A stretch of DNA of 64,000 bases from CAZKVJ01 sp964556225 (GTDB lineage Bacteria; Actinomycetota; Acidimicrobiia; Acidimicrobiales; Ilumatobacteraceae), in assembly GCA_964556225.1 (NCBI GenBank), contig CAZKVJ010000008.1, positions 1 to 64,000 on the forward strand. Direction: 5' to 3'. The notes below the pieces were generated by a model. It saw only the letters and a list, made by a program, of their open reading frames with translations. It was not told where the DNA came from and made no database searches. Shown piece after piece: positions 28,206 through 35,947 of this stretch (the stretch's first letter is position 1; every line of letters starts with the position of its first letter). Both the position numbers and the translations under genes were made by a program.

Positions 28206-29965
28206 GCGAGGTCGAGCGCGACGAATGGGGGATCACCGACGGCTACTTCGACGTCGGCGGCGACTGGCACCCCACCCGTGACGACGTCCGCGCCGCGCTG
28301 CGCGACGCCATGGGCGACCCGGTCCAGGGTCCGCCGCGCTGGTTCGTGGCCGAGGGCGCAGCGCCCACCCTCCAGGGGCGTTGCGACGTGGTGCTCGAGG
28401 ACGGCTCGTCGGTCCTCGATCTCGACGCGCTACCCGCCGACCTGCCGCTCGGCTACCACCGGCTGATCCCCCACGACGGCGGACCGGAGACCGCACTGGT
28501 CGTCCACCCCGCACGATGTCCCAGCGCCTCACGCGCCTGGGGCGTCGCCGCGCAGGTGTACGCGCTGTGGTCCGAACGCTCGTGGGGCATCGGCGATCTC
28601 GACGACGTCCGGACCCTGGCCATGCGCGTGGCCAGAGCAGGCGGCCGGTACGTGCTCCTCAGCCCCCTGCATCCGCCGGCGCCCACCGAGCACCCGGAAC
28701 CCAGCCCGTACTTCGCCACCAGCCGCATCTGGCTGAACCCCCTGCTGCTGCCGATGGTCGGCGAGCGGCCCCCCGAGCTGCGCTGCTCCCCGGGCACGCT
28801 CGTCGACCGCGACGCCGTCTGGGCGCACAAGCGCACCCTCCTCTGGGAGCGGTTCCAGGCGGAGCGCACTCGCGAGCGGTGGCGGTCGTGGGCCGCAGCG
28901 CACGACGAGGGGCTGGTCGACTTCAGCCGCTGGTGCGCGCTGGCAGAAGAGCTCGGCCCGCGATGGCGCGAGTGGCCGGAGTGGGCCCGGCACCCGCGCT
29001 CGGCCGGGCTGCGGGAGGCGTTCACCGATCCGGAGCGCGCCGCCCGAGCCGACTTCCACGTGTGGCTCCAGTGGCTCACCGGCAGCGGTCTCGAGCTCAC
29101 CGGACGGGCCGGCGCCGAGCTGATCGCCGACCTGGCCATCGGCTTCGCCCCCGACGGAGCCGACGCCTGGACCTTCCAGGACGACCTCGCCCTCGACGTC
29201 CGGGTCGGCGCGCCGCCCGATCTCTTCAACCCGGCCGGGCAGGACTGGGGGCTGCCACCGTTCGTCCCCGGCCGGCTGCGCGCCGGCGGCTACCGCCCCT
29301 TCATCGCCACCCTCCGAGGCGCGCTCGCCGGCATGGCCGGCCTGCGCATCGACCATGTGATGGGCCTGTTCCGGCAGTACTGGATCCCGCCGGGCGGTGG
29401 CCCCGCTGACGGTGCCTACGTGCGGTTCCCCGCCGACGAGCTCCTGGCGCTCGTCGCCCTGGAGGCGCACCGAGGCGGGGCGTTCGTGGTCGGCGAGGAC
29501 CTCGGCACGGTCGAGGACGAGGTCCGCGAGATGCTCGCCCGGACCGGTCTCATCGGGACGAAGGTCGTGTGGTTCGAGTCCGAGCCACCGTCGAGGTGGC
29601 CCGAGCACCACCTGGCCACCGTCACCACCCACGACCTACCCACGGTGGCCGGCGTGTGGACCGGCGCCGACAGCGACCCGCGCTTTCGGGAGCGACTGCG
29701 CGCGATCACCGGCCTGCCGGACGGCACCCCAGTTGCCACCGTCACCGCAGCCGTGCACCGAGCACTGCTCGCCTCGCCCGCCGAGCTGCGCCTCCTCGCC
29801 GCCGACGACCTCGCCGGCGCCGTGCTGAGAGCGAACCGGCCGGGCACGGTCGAACCCCGCAACTGGTGCCTGCGCCTGCCCCTGCCCGTCGACGACCTGT
29901 CGCTGCCCCAGCCCCTCCCGACCCCCAGCGGTGCCCCCGCCGCCACCCTCCCCCCTCCGGTCTGA
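28202..29965 (+). CDS. malQ: 4-alpha-glucanotransferase (amylomaltase)
   Basis: The enzyme transfers alpha-1,4-glucan segments between malto-oligosaccharides (GH77). The 587-residue protein has an N-terminal beta-rich extension (about 1-115), then the barrel: SRAWGVAAQVYALWSERSWGIGDL, SPYFATSRIWLNPL, the catalytic nucleophile Asp in GLRIDHVMGL, the acid/base Glu in VVGEDLGTV and the transition-state Asp in TTHDLPTVAG. The GTG start has GGAGG 7-8 bases upstream. Divergent from the coiled-coil gene; no other glycogen genes are visible here. Confidence 0.94.
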   Translation: MSEVERDEWGITDGYFDVGGDWHPTRDDVRAALRDAMGDPVQGPPRWFVAEGAAPTLQGRCDVVLEDGSSVLDLDALPADLPLGYHRLIPHDGGPETALVVHPARCPSASRAWGVAAQVYALWSERSWGIGDLDDVRTLAMRVARAGGRYVLLSPLHPPAPTEHPEPSPYFATSRIWLNPLLLPMVGERPPELRCSPGTLVDRDAVWAHKRTLLWERFQAERTRERWRSWAAAHDEGLVDFSRWCALAEELGPRWREWPEWARHPRSAGLREAFTDPERAARADFHVWLQWLTGSGLELTGRAGAELIADLAIGFAPDGADAWTFQDDLALDVRVGAPPDLFNPAGQDWGLPPFVPGRLRAGGYRPFIATLRGALAGMAGLRIDHVMGLFRQYWIPPGGGPADGAYVRFPADELLALVALEAHRGGAFVVGEDLGTVEDEVREMLARTGLIGTKVVWFESEPPSRWPEHHLATVTTHDLPTVAGVWTGADSDPRFRERLRAITGLPDGTPVATVTAAVHRALLASPAELRLLAADDLAGAVLRANRPGTVEPRNWCLRLPLPVDDLSLPQPLPTPSGAPAATLPPPV

Positions 29966-29992
29966 CCCCTCGCCCCTCTGCCTCTCTGCCAG

Positions 29993-30024
29993 CTCTCGTT
30001 CTGGTCCCGGGACCAGAACGAGAG
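29993..30024. repeat. 32-bp perfect palindrome, GTTCTGGTCC family
   Basis: Bases 29993-30008 are the exact reverse complement of 30009-30024 (CTCTCGTTCTGGTCCC and its complement). The element lies 28 bases after the malQ stop and 8 bases from the 3' end of the convergent tRNA-Leu(CAA). It is the shortest, fully symmetric member of a family also found at 34619, 47433 and 59016. It is well placed to act as a two-way terminator. Confidence 0.85.
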
Positions 30025-30031
30025 GGGTGGG

Positions 30032-30105
30032 TGCCCCGGGTGGGACTCGAACCCACACCGTGCGGATTTTGAGGCCGCTGCCTCTGCCGATTGGGCTACC
30101 GGGGC
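30032..30105 (-). tRNA. tRNA-Leu (anticodon CAA) with short variable loop
   Basis: A complete cloverleaf of 74 bases. The acceptor stem GCCCCGG/CCGGGGC and T-arm GTGGG-TTCGAGT-CCCAC are perfect. The D-arm is 3 pairs with the 11-base loop CAATCGGCAGA, the leucine type. The anticodon loop CTCAAAA gives CAA, and A is the discriminator. Two features are unusual: the variable loop is only 5 bases, whereas bacterial tRNA-Leu is class II with a long arm, and pair 31-39 is C-U. No CCA is encoded. Leu is assigned from the anticodon, D-loop and discriminator. Confidence 0.85.
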
Positions 30106-30249
30106 GCAGCCCGAGAGGCTACCGGCCGCGCGCCTTACCGATCGGTAGCCTGCGCCGCCCACGGTGATGCGTCTAACGTCCATCGACCAGGGGGAAGCCG
30201 TCCGCCCCTCCCGCCACCAGATGCCACCGCAGGAGACACCTCGACCGCG

Positions 30250-31425
30250 ATGCTTGCCTTCACCTTCCCGGGCCAGGGGTCGCAGCGACCAGGCATGGGG
30301 CGACCCTGGATGGGCCACGAGAGCTGGGAGCTGGTCGACGAGGCGTCCGAGGTCGCCGGACGTGACATCGGGCGCCTCCTGGTCGACGCCGACGCCGACG
30401 AGCTGCGCGACACCCGCAACGCCCAGCTCACCACCTACGTCTCGAGCCTGATGGTCCTCGACGCCGTCGAGCGCCTCGGCATCGACGCCAGCTTCTGCGC
30501 CGGTCACAGCCTCGGCGAGTACACCGCGCTCACCGCGACGGGCGCGCTCAGCTTCGAAGACGGCGTGCGCCTGGTGTGCGAGCGGGCCGCGGCCATGCAC
30601 GACGCCGGGCAGGCGAACCCGGGAACGATGGCCGCGGTGCTGGGCCTCGACGACGACCAGGTCGAGGTGGCCTGCCGGCGGGCCGACGACGACGTGTGGG
30701 TCGCCAATTTCAATGCGCCGGGGCAGGTCGTCATCGCCGGTGCACCCGGCGCCGTCGGCGCGGCGAGCGCCGTCGCCAAGGAGCTCGGCGCGAAGAAGGT
30801 CATGGCGCTCCAGGTGGCGGGGGCCTTCCACACGCCGTACATGACGCCCGCCCGCGACCGGCTGCGGGCCGCCATCGGCGAGGCCGCGCTGCGCGACTCG
30901 GAGGTGCCGGTGGTGGCCAACGTCGATGCCCTCGCCCACGACCAGGGCAGTGACTGGGCGAGCTTGCTGTCCGCCCAGCTCTCGAGCCCGGTGCGCTGGA
31001 AGCAGGTGCTGCTCACGTTGAGCGAATCGGGGGTCACCAGCTTCGCCGAGCTCGGTCCCGGCGGGGTCCTCACCGGCATGGCCAAGCGCAGCGTCGAGGG
31101 CGCCCGCACCATCTCGGTCGCCACACCGGAGGACCTGGACAAGCTCATCGAGTGGGTCGGGAGCACGTCGCCCGTCGGCGCCGCGCAGCTCGAGGGCGAG
31201 CACCTCTTCGCCGTCGAGCGGCTGGTGGTCAGCCCTGCTGCGGGCGTCTTCTGGCCGGTCAACGGCACTCACCCCGGCGACCCGATCGAGGTGGGGCACC
31301 TGCTCGGCCACGTCGCCGACCGCGAGGTGCGCTCACCCTTCGAAGGGGTGCTGCAGAGCTACATCGCCGTCGAGGGCGAGCGGGTCACCGCCCGCCAGCC
31401 GATCGCCTGGCTGAGGACGGTCTGA
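30250..31425 (+). CDS. fabD: malonyl-CoA:ACP transacylase fused to a biotinyl/lipoyl-like domain
   Basis: FabD loads malonyl groups onto acyl carrier protein. The first ~305 of 391 residues are a standard FabD: FPGQGSQ near the N-terminus, nucleophile Ser87 in GHSLGEY, VANFNAPGQVVIAG, the catalytic His in GAFHTPYM and the terminal GPGGVLTGM. Residues about 316-391 add a domain with the biotinyl/lipoyl hairpin pattern (VVSPAAGVFW...VRSPFEGVLQSYIAVEGERV...QPIAWL). The lysine expected at the beta-turn is missing (HVADRE instead of a M-K-M turn), so it is probably not modified. First gene of the fab cluster; the start is ATG, with AGGAG about 14 bases upstream. Confidence 0.92.
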   Translation: MLAFTFPGQGSQRPGMGRPWMGHESWELVDEASEVAGRDIGRLLVDADADELRDTRNAQLTTYVSSLMVLDAVERLGIDASFCAGHSLGEYTALTATGALSFEDGVRLVCERAAAMHDAGQANPGTMAAVLGLDDDQVEVACRRADDDVWVANFNAPGQVVIAGAPGAVGAASAVAKELGAKKVMALQVAGAFHTPYMTPARDRLRAAIGEAALRDSEVPVVANVDALAHDQGSDWASLLSAQLSSPVRWKQVLLTLSESGVTSFAELGPGGVLTGMAKRSVEGARTISVATPEDLDKLIEWVGSTSPVGAAQLEGEHLFAVERLVVSPAAGVFWPVNGTHPGDPIEVGHLLGHVADREVRSPFEGVLQSYIAVEGERVTARQPIAWLRTV

Positions 31426-31426
31426 G

Positions 31427-32380
31427 ATGCCCAAGGTCCCGGCGGGCGCACGCGGTGGTGTCATCACGGGGTGGGGCGCGGCACTCCCCGACAAGGTGCT
31501 CACCAACGACGACCTCGCGGCCATGATGGACACGAGCGACGAGTGGATCCGCGAGCGCACCGGGATCGTGGAGCGGCGCATCGGGGGCACCACCGCCGGG
31601 CTCTCCGTCGAGAGCGGCCGCCAGGCGCTCGAGCGCTCCGGGATCGACCCGGCCCGCATCGACGCCATCGTGCTCGCCACCACCACGCCGGACCGCGCCG
31701 TGCCGGCCACCTCAGCCACCATCCAGTACGAGCTCGGCCTGGCCTGCGGGGCGTTCGACATCAACGCCGCCTGCAGCGGCTTCGTCTACGGGCTGGTCAC
31801 CGCCCACGGTCTCATCTCCATGGGCGCCGAGGCCGTCCTGCTCATCGGCACCGACACCCTGGCGCGCATCACCGACTGGGAGGACCGCAACACCGCGGTC
31901 CTCTTCGCCGACGGCAGCGGTGCTGTGGTGGTTGAGGCCGTCGATGGTCCCGGCGAGCTGCTCGGCTGGGATCTCGATGCCGACGGGTCGGCCGAGAACC
32001 TGCTCTACGCCGAGCTCGGCGGCTACCTCAAGATGGAGGGCAAGGAGGTCTTCCGCCGCGCCGTTCGCATCATGGTCGACAGCGCCGAGACGTCGATCGC
32101 CCATGCCGGCATCACGGCCGGCGACCTCTCGCTCGTCGTCCCGCACCAGGCGAACATGCGGATCATCCAAGCGGCTTGTGCGCGCCTGGGCGTGCCGCTC
32201 GAGCGGGCGGCGACGGTGCTGCACCGCACCGGCAACACGTCGTCGGCGTCGATCCCGCTCGCCCTGGTGGATGCCATCGACAACGGCCGCCTCGACGACG
32301 GCGATCTGGTGCTGCTCGTGGGCTTCGGTGCCGGGATGACGGCGGCCAGCGCCGTGCTGCGGTGGGGAGCGGGACGATGA
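31427..32380 (+). CDS. fabH: 3-oxoacyl-ACP synthase III
   Basis: FabH starts fatty-acid synthesis by condensing acyl-CoA with malonyl-ACP. The 317-residue thiolase-fold protein has DTSDEWIRERTGI, the catalytic Cys116 in INAACSGFVYG, His in VPHQANMRI and Asn in HRTGNTSSASIP, with LVGFGAGMTAAS at the end. Actinomycete FabH often prefers branched starters; specificity is not readable here. It begins one base after the fabD stop and overlaps fabG as ATGA. Confidence 0.96.
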   Translation: MPKVPAGARGGVITGWGAALPDKVLTNDDLAAMMDTSDEWIRERTGIVERRIGGTTAGLSVESGRQALERSGIDPARIDAIVLATTTPDRAVPATSATIQYELGLACGAFDINAACSGFVYGLVTAHGLISMGAEAVLLIGTDTLARITDWEDRNTAVLFADGSGAVVVEAVDGPGELLGWDLDADGSAENLLYAELGGYLKMEGKEVFRRAVRIMVDSAETSIAHAGITAGDLSLVVPHQANMRIIQAACARLGVPLERAATVLHRTGNTSSASIPLALVDAIDNGRLDDGDLVLLVGFGAGMTAASAVLRWGAGR

Positions 32381-33096
32381 GCGAGCAGACCCCGGGGCGG
32401 ACGGTGCTGGTCACCGGGGGCGCGCGTGGGATCGGGCTGGCGGTCGCACGCCGCTTCGCCGCGATCGGCGACCGGGTCGCCGTCACCTACCACTCGTCAC
32501 CGCCGCCAGAGGGTCTGTTCGGGGTGCGCTGCGACGTCACCTCCCAGGCCGACGTCGATGCCGCCTTCGCGACCGTCGAGGCCGAGCTGGGTCCGGTCGA
32601 GGTGCTGGTGTCGAACGCCGGCATCACCAAGGACACGCTGCTGCTGCGGATGAGCGAGGACGACTTCACGTCGGTGGTCGACGCCAACCTCACCGCCGCC
32701 TACCGGGTCTGCAAGCGAGCGGCGCAGGGCATGCTCCGGGCCCGCCGCGGCCGCATCGTGCTCGTCTCCTCGGTCGTCGGGCTGATGGGCTCGGCCGGGC
32801 AGGCGAACTACGCCGCGTCGAAGGCGGGCCTCGTCGGCCTGGCCCGCTCGCTCGCCCGAGAGCTCGGGTCGCGCAGCATCACCGTCAACGTAGTAGCGCC
32901 GGGACCGGTCGAGACCGACATGACCGCAGCCCTGGGCGCCGACCGGCTGGCGGCGATCACCGCCGCCGTACCTCTCGGGCGGACGGCGTCGCCCGACGAG
33001 GTCGCGGGCGTGATCGCCTTCCTCGCCTCAGCCGACGCCGCCTACATCACCGGCGCCGTCATCCCCGTCGACGGCGGACTCGGGATGGGTCACTGA
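32377..33096 (+). CDS. fabG: 3-oxoacyl-ACP reductase
   Basis: An NADPH-dependent reductase of the elongation cycle, 239 residues, SDR fold. TGGARGIGLAVARRF binds the cofactor, VLVSNAGITKD is the NAG motif, the active-site Ser is in LVSSVVGLMG, the Y-x-x-x-K pair in ANYAASKAG, and the end has ITGAVIPVDGGLGM. The start overlaps the fabH stop (ATGA). Placement between fabH and acpP supports a fatty-acid role rather than one of the many other SDR functions. Confidence 0.93.
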   Translation: MSEQTPGRTVLVTGGARGIGLAVARRFAAIGDRVAVTYHSSPPPEGLFGVRCDVTSQADVDAAFATVEAELGPVEVLVSNAGITKDTLLLRMSEDDFTSVVDANLTAAYRVCKRAAQGMLRARRGRIVLVSSVVGLMGSAGQANYAASKAGLVGLARSLARELGSRSITVNVVAPGPVETDMTAALGADRLAAITAAVPLGRTASPDEVAGVIAFLASADAAYITGAVIPVDGGLGMGH

Positions 33097-33196
33097 CCAT
33101 GCCGACCTCACCGGCGAGCCACCCCGACCCACTCCCTGCTGCCGCGCAGCACCGGGGTGTGGGACACTGAGCAACGATCACAGAAGGGAACACATC

Positions 33197-33433
33197 GTGG
33201 ACCAGGAACTGTTCGCCCGCTTCCAGAAGTGCGCCGTCGAGGTGCTGTCGGTCGACGCCTCACAGGTCACACCGGAGGCCAGCTTCGGTGACGACCTCGA
33301 TGCCGACAGCCTCGACCTCGTCGAGCTCGTGATGGCCCTGGAGGAGGAGTTCGGCATCTCCGTGCCCGAAGAGGACCTCGAGGGCATCCAGACGGTCGGC
33401 CAGGCGTTTGACCTGGTGACGTCGAAGCTCTGA
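33197..33433 (+). CDS. acpP: acyl carrier protein
   Basis: The 78-residue acidic four-helix carrier holds the growing chain on a phosphopantetheine arm. The attachment site is Ser38 in DLDADSLDLVEL. It has the usual acidic helix II (ALEEEFGISVPEEDLEGI). The GTG start is preceded by AAGGGAA at normal spacing. A 100-base spacer separates it from fabG and may hold a promoter that raises ACP expression. Its TGA overlaps the fabF ATG by one base. Confidence 0.96.
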   Translation: MDQELFARFQKCAVEVLSVDASQVTPEASFGDDLDADSLDLVELVMALEEEFGISVPEEDLEGIQTVGQAFDLVTSKL

Positions 33434-34638
33434 TGGACGGCCGCGGACGCCGGGTGGCGATCACCGGGTACGGCGTGGTCGCCCCGTGCGGCATCGGAAA
33501 GGACGCGTTCTGGCGCGGTCTCATCGGCCCTGGCGTCACCGGCACGAAGTCCGTCCGCATCGACGACTGGGACCCGCTGCCGTACTACGCGAGCCCCAAG
33601 GAGGCCCGCCGGGCAGACCGGGTCGAACAGTTCGCGATCGCCGCTGCTGCCGAGGCGTTCGAGCAGTCCGGCACCCCGGACGTCGACCCTTCGCGCTTCG
33701 GGACGATCTTCGCCACCGGGGTCGGTGGACTGCACACCCAGGAAGAGCAGCACACGAACTATCTGGAGAAGGGCGAGCGCCGTGTGTCGCCGTTCCTGGT
33801 GCCCATGATCATGGCCAACGCGTCGGGGGCGGCGATCTCCATCAAGTACGGCCTGCAGGGCCCGAACGAGACGATCTGCACCGCGTGCGCCGCGTCCACC
33901 CATGCCCTCGGGTACGCCGCCCGGCTGATCGCCTGGGACCGCTGCGACGCCGTGGTCTCCGGCGGCACCGAGTCGGCCAACACCCCGACCTCGCTCGCCG
34001 GCTTCTCGAACATGACCGCGCTGTCCACCACAGGGGTGAGCCGGCCGTTCGACGTGAGCCGTGACGGGTTCGTCATGGGTGAGGGAGCGGCGGTGTTCGT
34101 GCTCGAGGAGTGGGAGCACGCGGTGGAGCGCGGGGCCACCGTCCTGGCTGAGATCCTGGGATCGGCGAGCAACTCCGACGCCTTCCACATCACGGCGCCG
34201 TCACCGGGCGGCGCGGGTGCCGTCACCTGCATGGAGCTCGCCTTGGCCGACGCTGGCATCTCAGCGTCCGAGATCCGCCAGATCAACGCGCATGGCACCT
34301 CCACGCCGCTGAACGACGCCGCCGAGGCCGAGGCCGTGGTCAAGGTCTTCGGCACGCCGGGCCCGGCGGTCACGTCCACCAAGGGCGTCACCGGCCACGC
34401 CCTCGGTGCCGCAGGTGCGCTCGAGGCGGCCGCCGTGCTGCTCTCCTTCGAGTACCGGCTCATCCCGCCCACCGCCGGCACCACGCAGGTCGACCCGGCC
34501 ATCACCGCCGACATCGTGATCGGCGAGCCCCGACCGTGGGAGCCCGGGCCGACGATGTCGAACAACTTCGGCTTCGGCGGCCACAACGGCTCGATCATCC
34601 TCGCTCCCCCCACGCTCGGTTCTGGTCCCAGGAAGTAG
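33433..34638 (+). CDS. fabF: 3-oxoacyl-ACP synthase II
   Basis: FabF performs chain-elongating condensation. The 401 residues show the Cys-His-His triad: Cys152 in ETICTACAASTHALG, His in INAHGTSTPLND and His in KGVTGHALGAAG. NNFGFGGHNGS lies near the end. The last residues, GSGPRK, and the TAG stop are encoded by the left arm of a 24-bp palindromic repeat, so the native C-terminus may have been replaced. It ends the fab operon and faces the fabZ-like gene. Confidence 0.96.
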   Translation: MDGRGRRVAITGYGVVAPCGIGKDAFWRGLIGPGVTGTKSVRIDDWDPLPYYASPKEARRADRVEQFAIAAAAEAFEQSGTPDVDPSRFGTIFATGVGGLHTQEEQHTNYLEKGERRVSPFLVPMIMANASGAAISIKYGLQGPNETICTACAASTHALGYAARLIAWDRCDAVVSGGTESANTPTSLAGFSNMTALSTTGVSRPFDVSRDGFVMGEGAAVFVLEEWEHAVERGATVLAEILGSASNSDAFHITAPSPGGAGAVTCMELALADAGISASEIRQINAHGTSTPLNDAAEAEAVVKVFGTPGPAVTSTKGVTGHALGAAGALEAAAVLLSFEYRLIPPTAGTTQVDPAITADIVIGEPRPWEPGPTMSNNFGFGGHNGSIILAPPTLGSGPRK

Positions 34639-34667
34639 CGCTCAGCGCTACTTCCTGGGACCAGAAC
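34619..34667. repeat. palindromic element with 24-bp perfect arms (GTTCTGGTCC family)
   Basis: The 24-base arm at 34619-34642 is the exact reverse complement of 34644-34667 around one central base. The left arm begins GTTCTGGTCCCAGGAAG and the core is GTAGCGCT-c-AGCGCTAC. The fabF stop codon lies inside the left arm at 34636-34638. The element separates fabF from the convergent fabZ-like gene and can act as a terminator in both directions. A near copy lies at 59016-59064. Confidence 0.9.
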
Positions 34668-34672
34668 GAGCG

Positions 34673-34699
34673 GGGGTCAGGGGTCAGGGGTCAGGGGTC
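34673..34699. repeat. GGGGTCA tandem repeat, nearly four copies
   Basis: Units at 34673, 34680 and 34687 are identical and a fourth lacks its last base. Read on the minus strand, the array supplies the TGA stop of the fabZ-like gene and its last codons. It directly abuts the palindromic element at the fabF end. A prior slippage event at the 3' end of the gene is likely. Confidence 0.8.
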
Positions 34700-35119
34700 G
34701 ACGAGGACGAAGAGGAGCTCGCACTGGCAGGCGAGCGCTCCACCGACGCTCGCCCGGCCGGTGCCCTTGCCGGCGCGGGCGGACATGCGACCCAGCTCGA
34801 CCGACATCTCCAGCGTGTCGCCGGGGAGCACCTGACGCCGGAAACGAGCGCCGTCGAGGCCGCCGAACAGCGGGAGCCGGCCGGCGAAGCGCTCGTCGAG
34901 CAGGACCGCCATCGCCCCGACCTGGGCGATCGCCTCGCACATCAGCACCCCCGGCAACGTCGGCCGGCCGGGGAAGTGGCCGGTGAAGAACCACTCGTCG
35001 CCCGTGAGGTGCCAGCGGCCCGTGGCCGACGCACCCGGCTCGAGCGACACGAGCTCGTCGACGAACAGGAACGGCGGGCGGTGTGGCAGCACGCTCGCGG
35101 GAGTCGGCAGCTCGCTCAT
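34691..35119 (-). CDS. FabZ-like 3-hydroxyacyl-ACP dehydratase
   Basis: This is a 142-residue single hotdog-fold protein that would dehydrate 3-hydroxyacyl-ACP. It has the FabZ active-site pair, His48 in FFTGHFPGRPTLPGV and Glu62 in MCEAIAQVGA, and LPHRPPFLFVDE at the N-terminus. The arrangement matches FabZ better than the two-domain FAS dehydratases. It is convergent with the fab operon rather than in it, and its start overlaps the bcp stop as ATGA, so it is expressed with the peroxiredoxin gene. Confidence 0.85.
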   Translation of the reverse strand: MSELPTPASVLPHRPPFLFVDELVSLEPGASATGRWHLTGDEWFFTGHFPGRPTLPGVLMCEAIAQVGAMAVLLDERFAGRLPLFGGLDGARFRRQVLPGDTLEMSVELGRMSARAGKGTGRASVGGALACQCELLFVLVDP

Positions 35120-35577
35120 GCCCCGAGCGCCGCCAGGAGGTTGCTCACCGTGGCCTTGGGACTGACCTTGTACCACGCCTGCTCGATGCGCCCGCTGGCA
35201 TCGATCAGGAACGCCGAGCGCTCGATGCCCATGTAGGTACGTCCGTACATGGACTTCTGCTTCCACACGCCGTAGGCCTCGGCGGTGGTGTGGTCGGTGT
35301 CGGCCAGGAGGGGGAAGCCGAGGGAGTGCTTGGTGTCGAAGCGCGCCAGCTTGGCGACCGGATCCGGGCTGATCCCCACGACCACCACGTCGCCGATCCG
35401 GTCCCGCACGTCGCGCAGCCCGCACGCCTGCTGGGTGCAGCCCGGCGTGTCGGCCTTCGGATAGAAGTAGACGAGATGGCGGGCCCGCCGCTGGGCCAGC
35501 GAGGCCTCGAGCGAGAAGGGCTCGCCGTGCTGGTCGGGCAAGGTGAACTCGGGCGCCGCGTCCCCGGGCTTGAGCAT
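35116..35577 (-). CDS. bcp: thioredoxin-dependent peroxiredoxin Q (Bcp)
   Basis: The enzyme reduces peroxides with thiols. The 153-residue thioredoxin-fold protein has KPGDAAPEFTLPDQ, then YFYPKADTPGCTQQACGLRD, in which Cys47 is peroxidatic and Cys52 resolving, the C-x4-C spacing of the BCP/PrxQ class. GISPDPVAKLARF and the terminal KATVSNLLAAL follow. The ATG at 35577 was chosen because the sequence upstream is low-complexity and not homologous. It is the first gene of a two-gene unit with the fabZ-like gene. Confidence 0.94.
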   Translation of the reverse strand: MLKPGDAAPEFTLPDQHGEPFSLEASLAQRRARHLVYFYPKADTPGCTQQACGLRDVRDRIGDVVVVGISPDPVAKLARFDTKHSLGFPLLADTDHTTAEAYGVWKQKSMYGRTYMGIERSAFLIDASGRIEQAWYKVSPKATVSNLLAALGA

Positions 35578-35757
35578 GACGGCGAAACTACTGGGTCCGG
35601 CCCCCCGGACGCCGCCTGGCGCGCGGGTCGCAATTCGCACCCCACCCGCCGACCGCGGCTCGCGCCGTCGCTGAGCGCCGCGCACGGCCACGCGGCGTCG
35701 AAATCCCTCGTCCCGTGCCCATCTGACCACGTGGAGTGGTGAGGAGGCGCGAATTCG

Positions 35758-35811
35758 TCAAGTCGCTTGAGACATGACTGGACATCCGCCACGGATTGTG
35801 GTCAACTTGAC
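35758..35811 (+). promoter_or_regulatory. two inverted repeats, possible operator
   Basis: TCAAG-tcg-CTTGA (35758-35770) and GTCAA-c-TTGAC (35801-35811) are similar perfect inverted repeats about 40 bases apart. The second covers the -35 of a candidate promoter. Pairs of related palindromes overlapping a -35 are typical repressor sites; the regulator is unknown. Confidence 0.4.
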
Positions 35812-35835
35812 TCAGTTCTTTGGAATCCTTGATGT
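35807..35835 (+). promoter_or_regulatory. candidate sigma-70-type promoter in an otherwise gene-free stretch
   Basis: TTGACT is followed, after 17 bases, by TGATGT. The -35 is good and the -10 is weak. It sits in a stretch (35740-35990) that looks less GC-rich than its surroundings and that carries no conventional gene. A transcript from here would run rightward through a nine-codon reading frame to the hairpin at 35948. Bases 35578-35750, towards bcp, hold nothing else I can identify apart from the presumed bcp promoter. Confidence 0.4.
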
Positions 35836-35890
35836 GATCCAGACGGAGCATCGAGCAGGACGCTGCGAAGCAGCAGAAGGGAGGGAGAGC

Positions 35891-35920
35891 ATGCGTGGCC
35901 CGCTCGTTCGTCCCTGCTGA
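35891..35920 (+). CDS. nine-codon reading frame with a strong ribosome-binding site
   Basis: ATG opens a frame encoding MRGPLVRPC and then stops. It is directly preceded by GGGAGGGAGAGC, one of the strongest Shine-Dalgarno sequences in the window, and by the candidate promoter about 55 bases upstream. The next plus-strand gene is far away and on the other side of a strong hairpin, so this is either a free tiny peptide, a leader peptide of a small regulatory RNA, or chance. I know of no homologue. Confidence 0.35.
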   Translation: MRGPLVRPC

Positions 35921-35947
35921 GCTCTGCCTCAGCTGTTGTTTCGCGTT

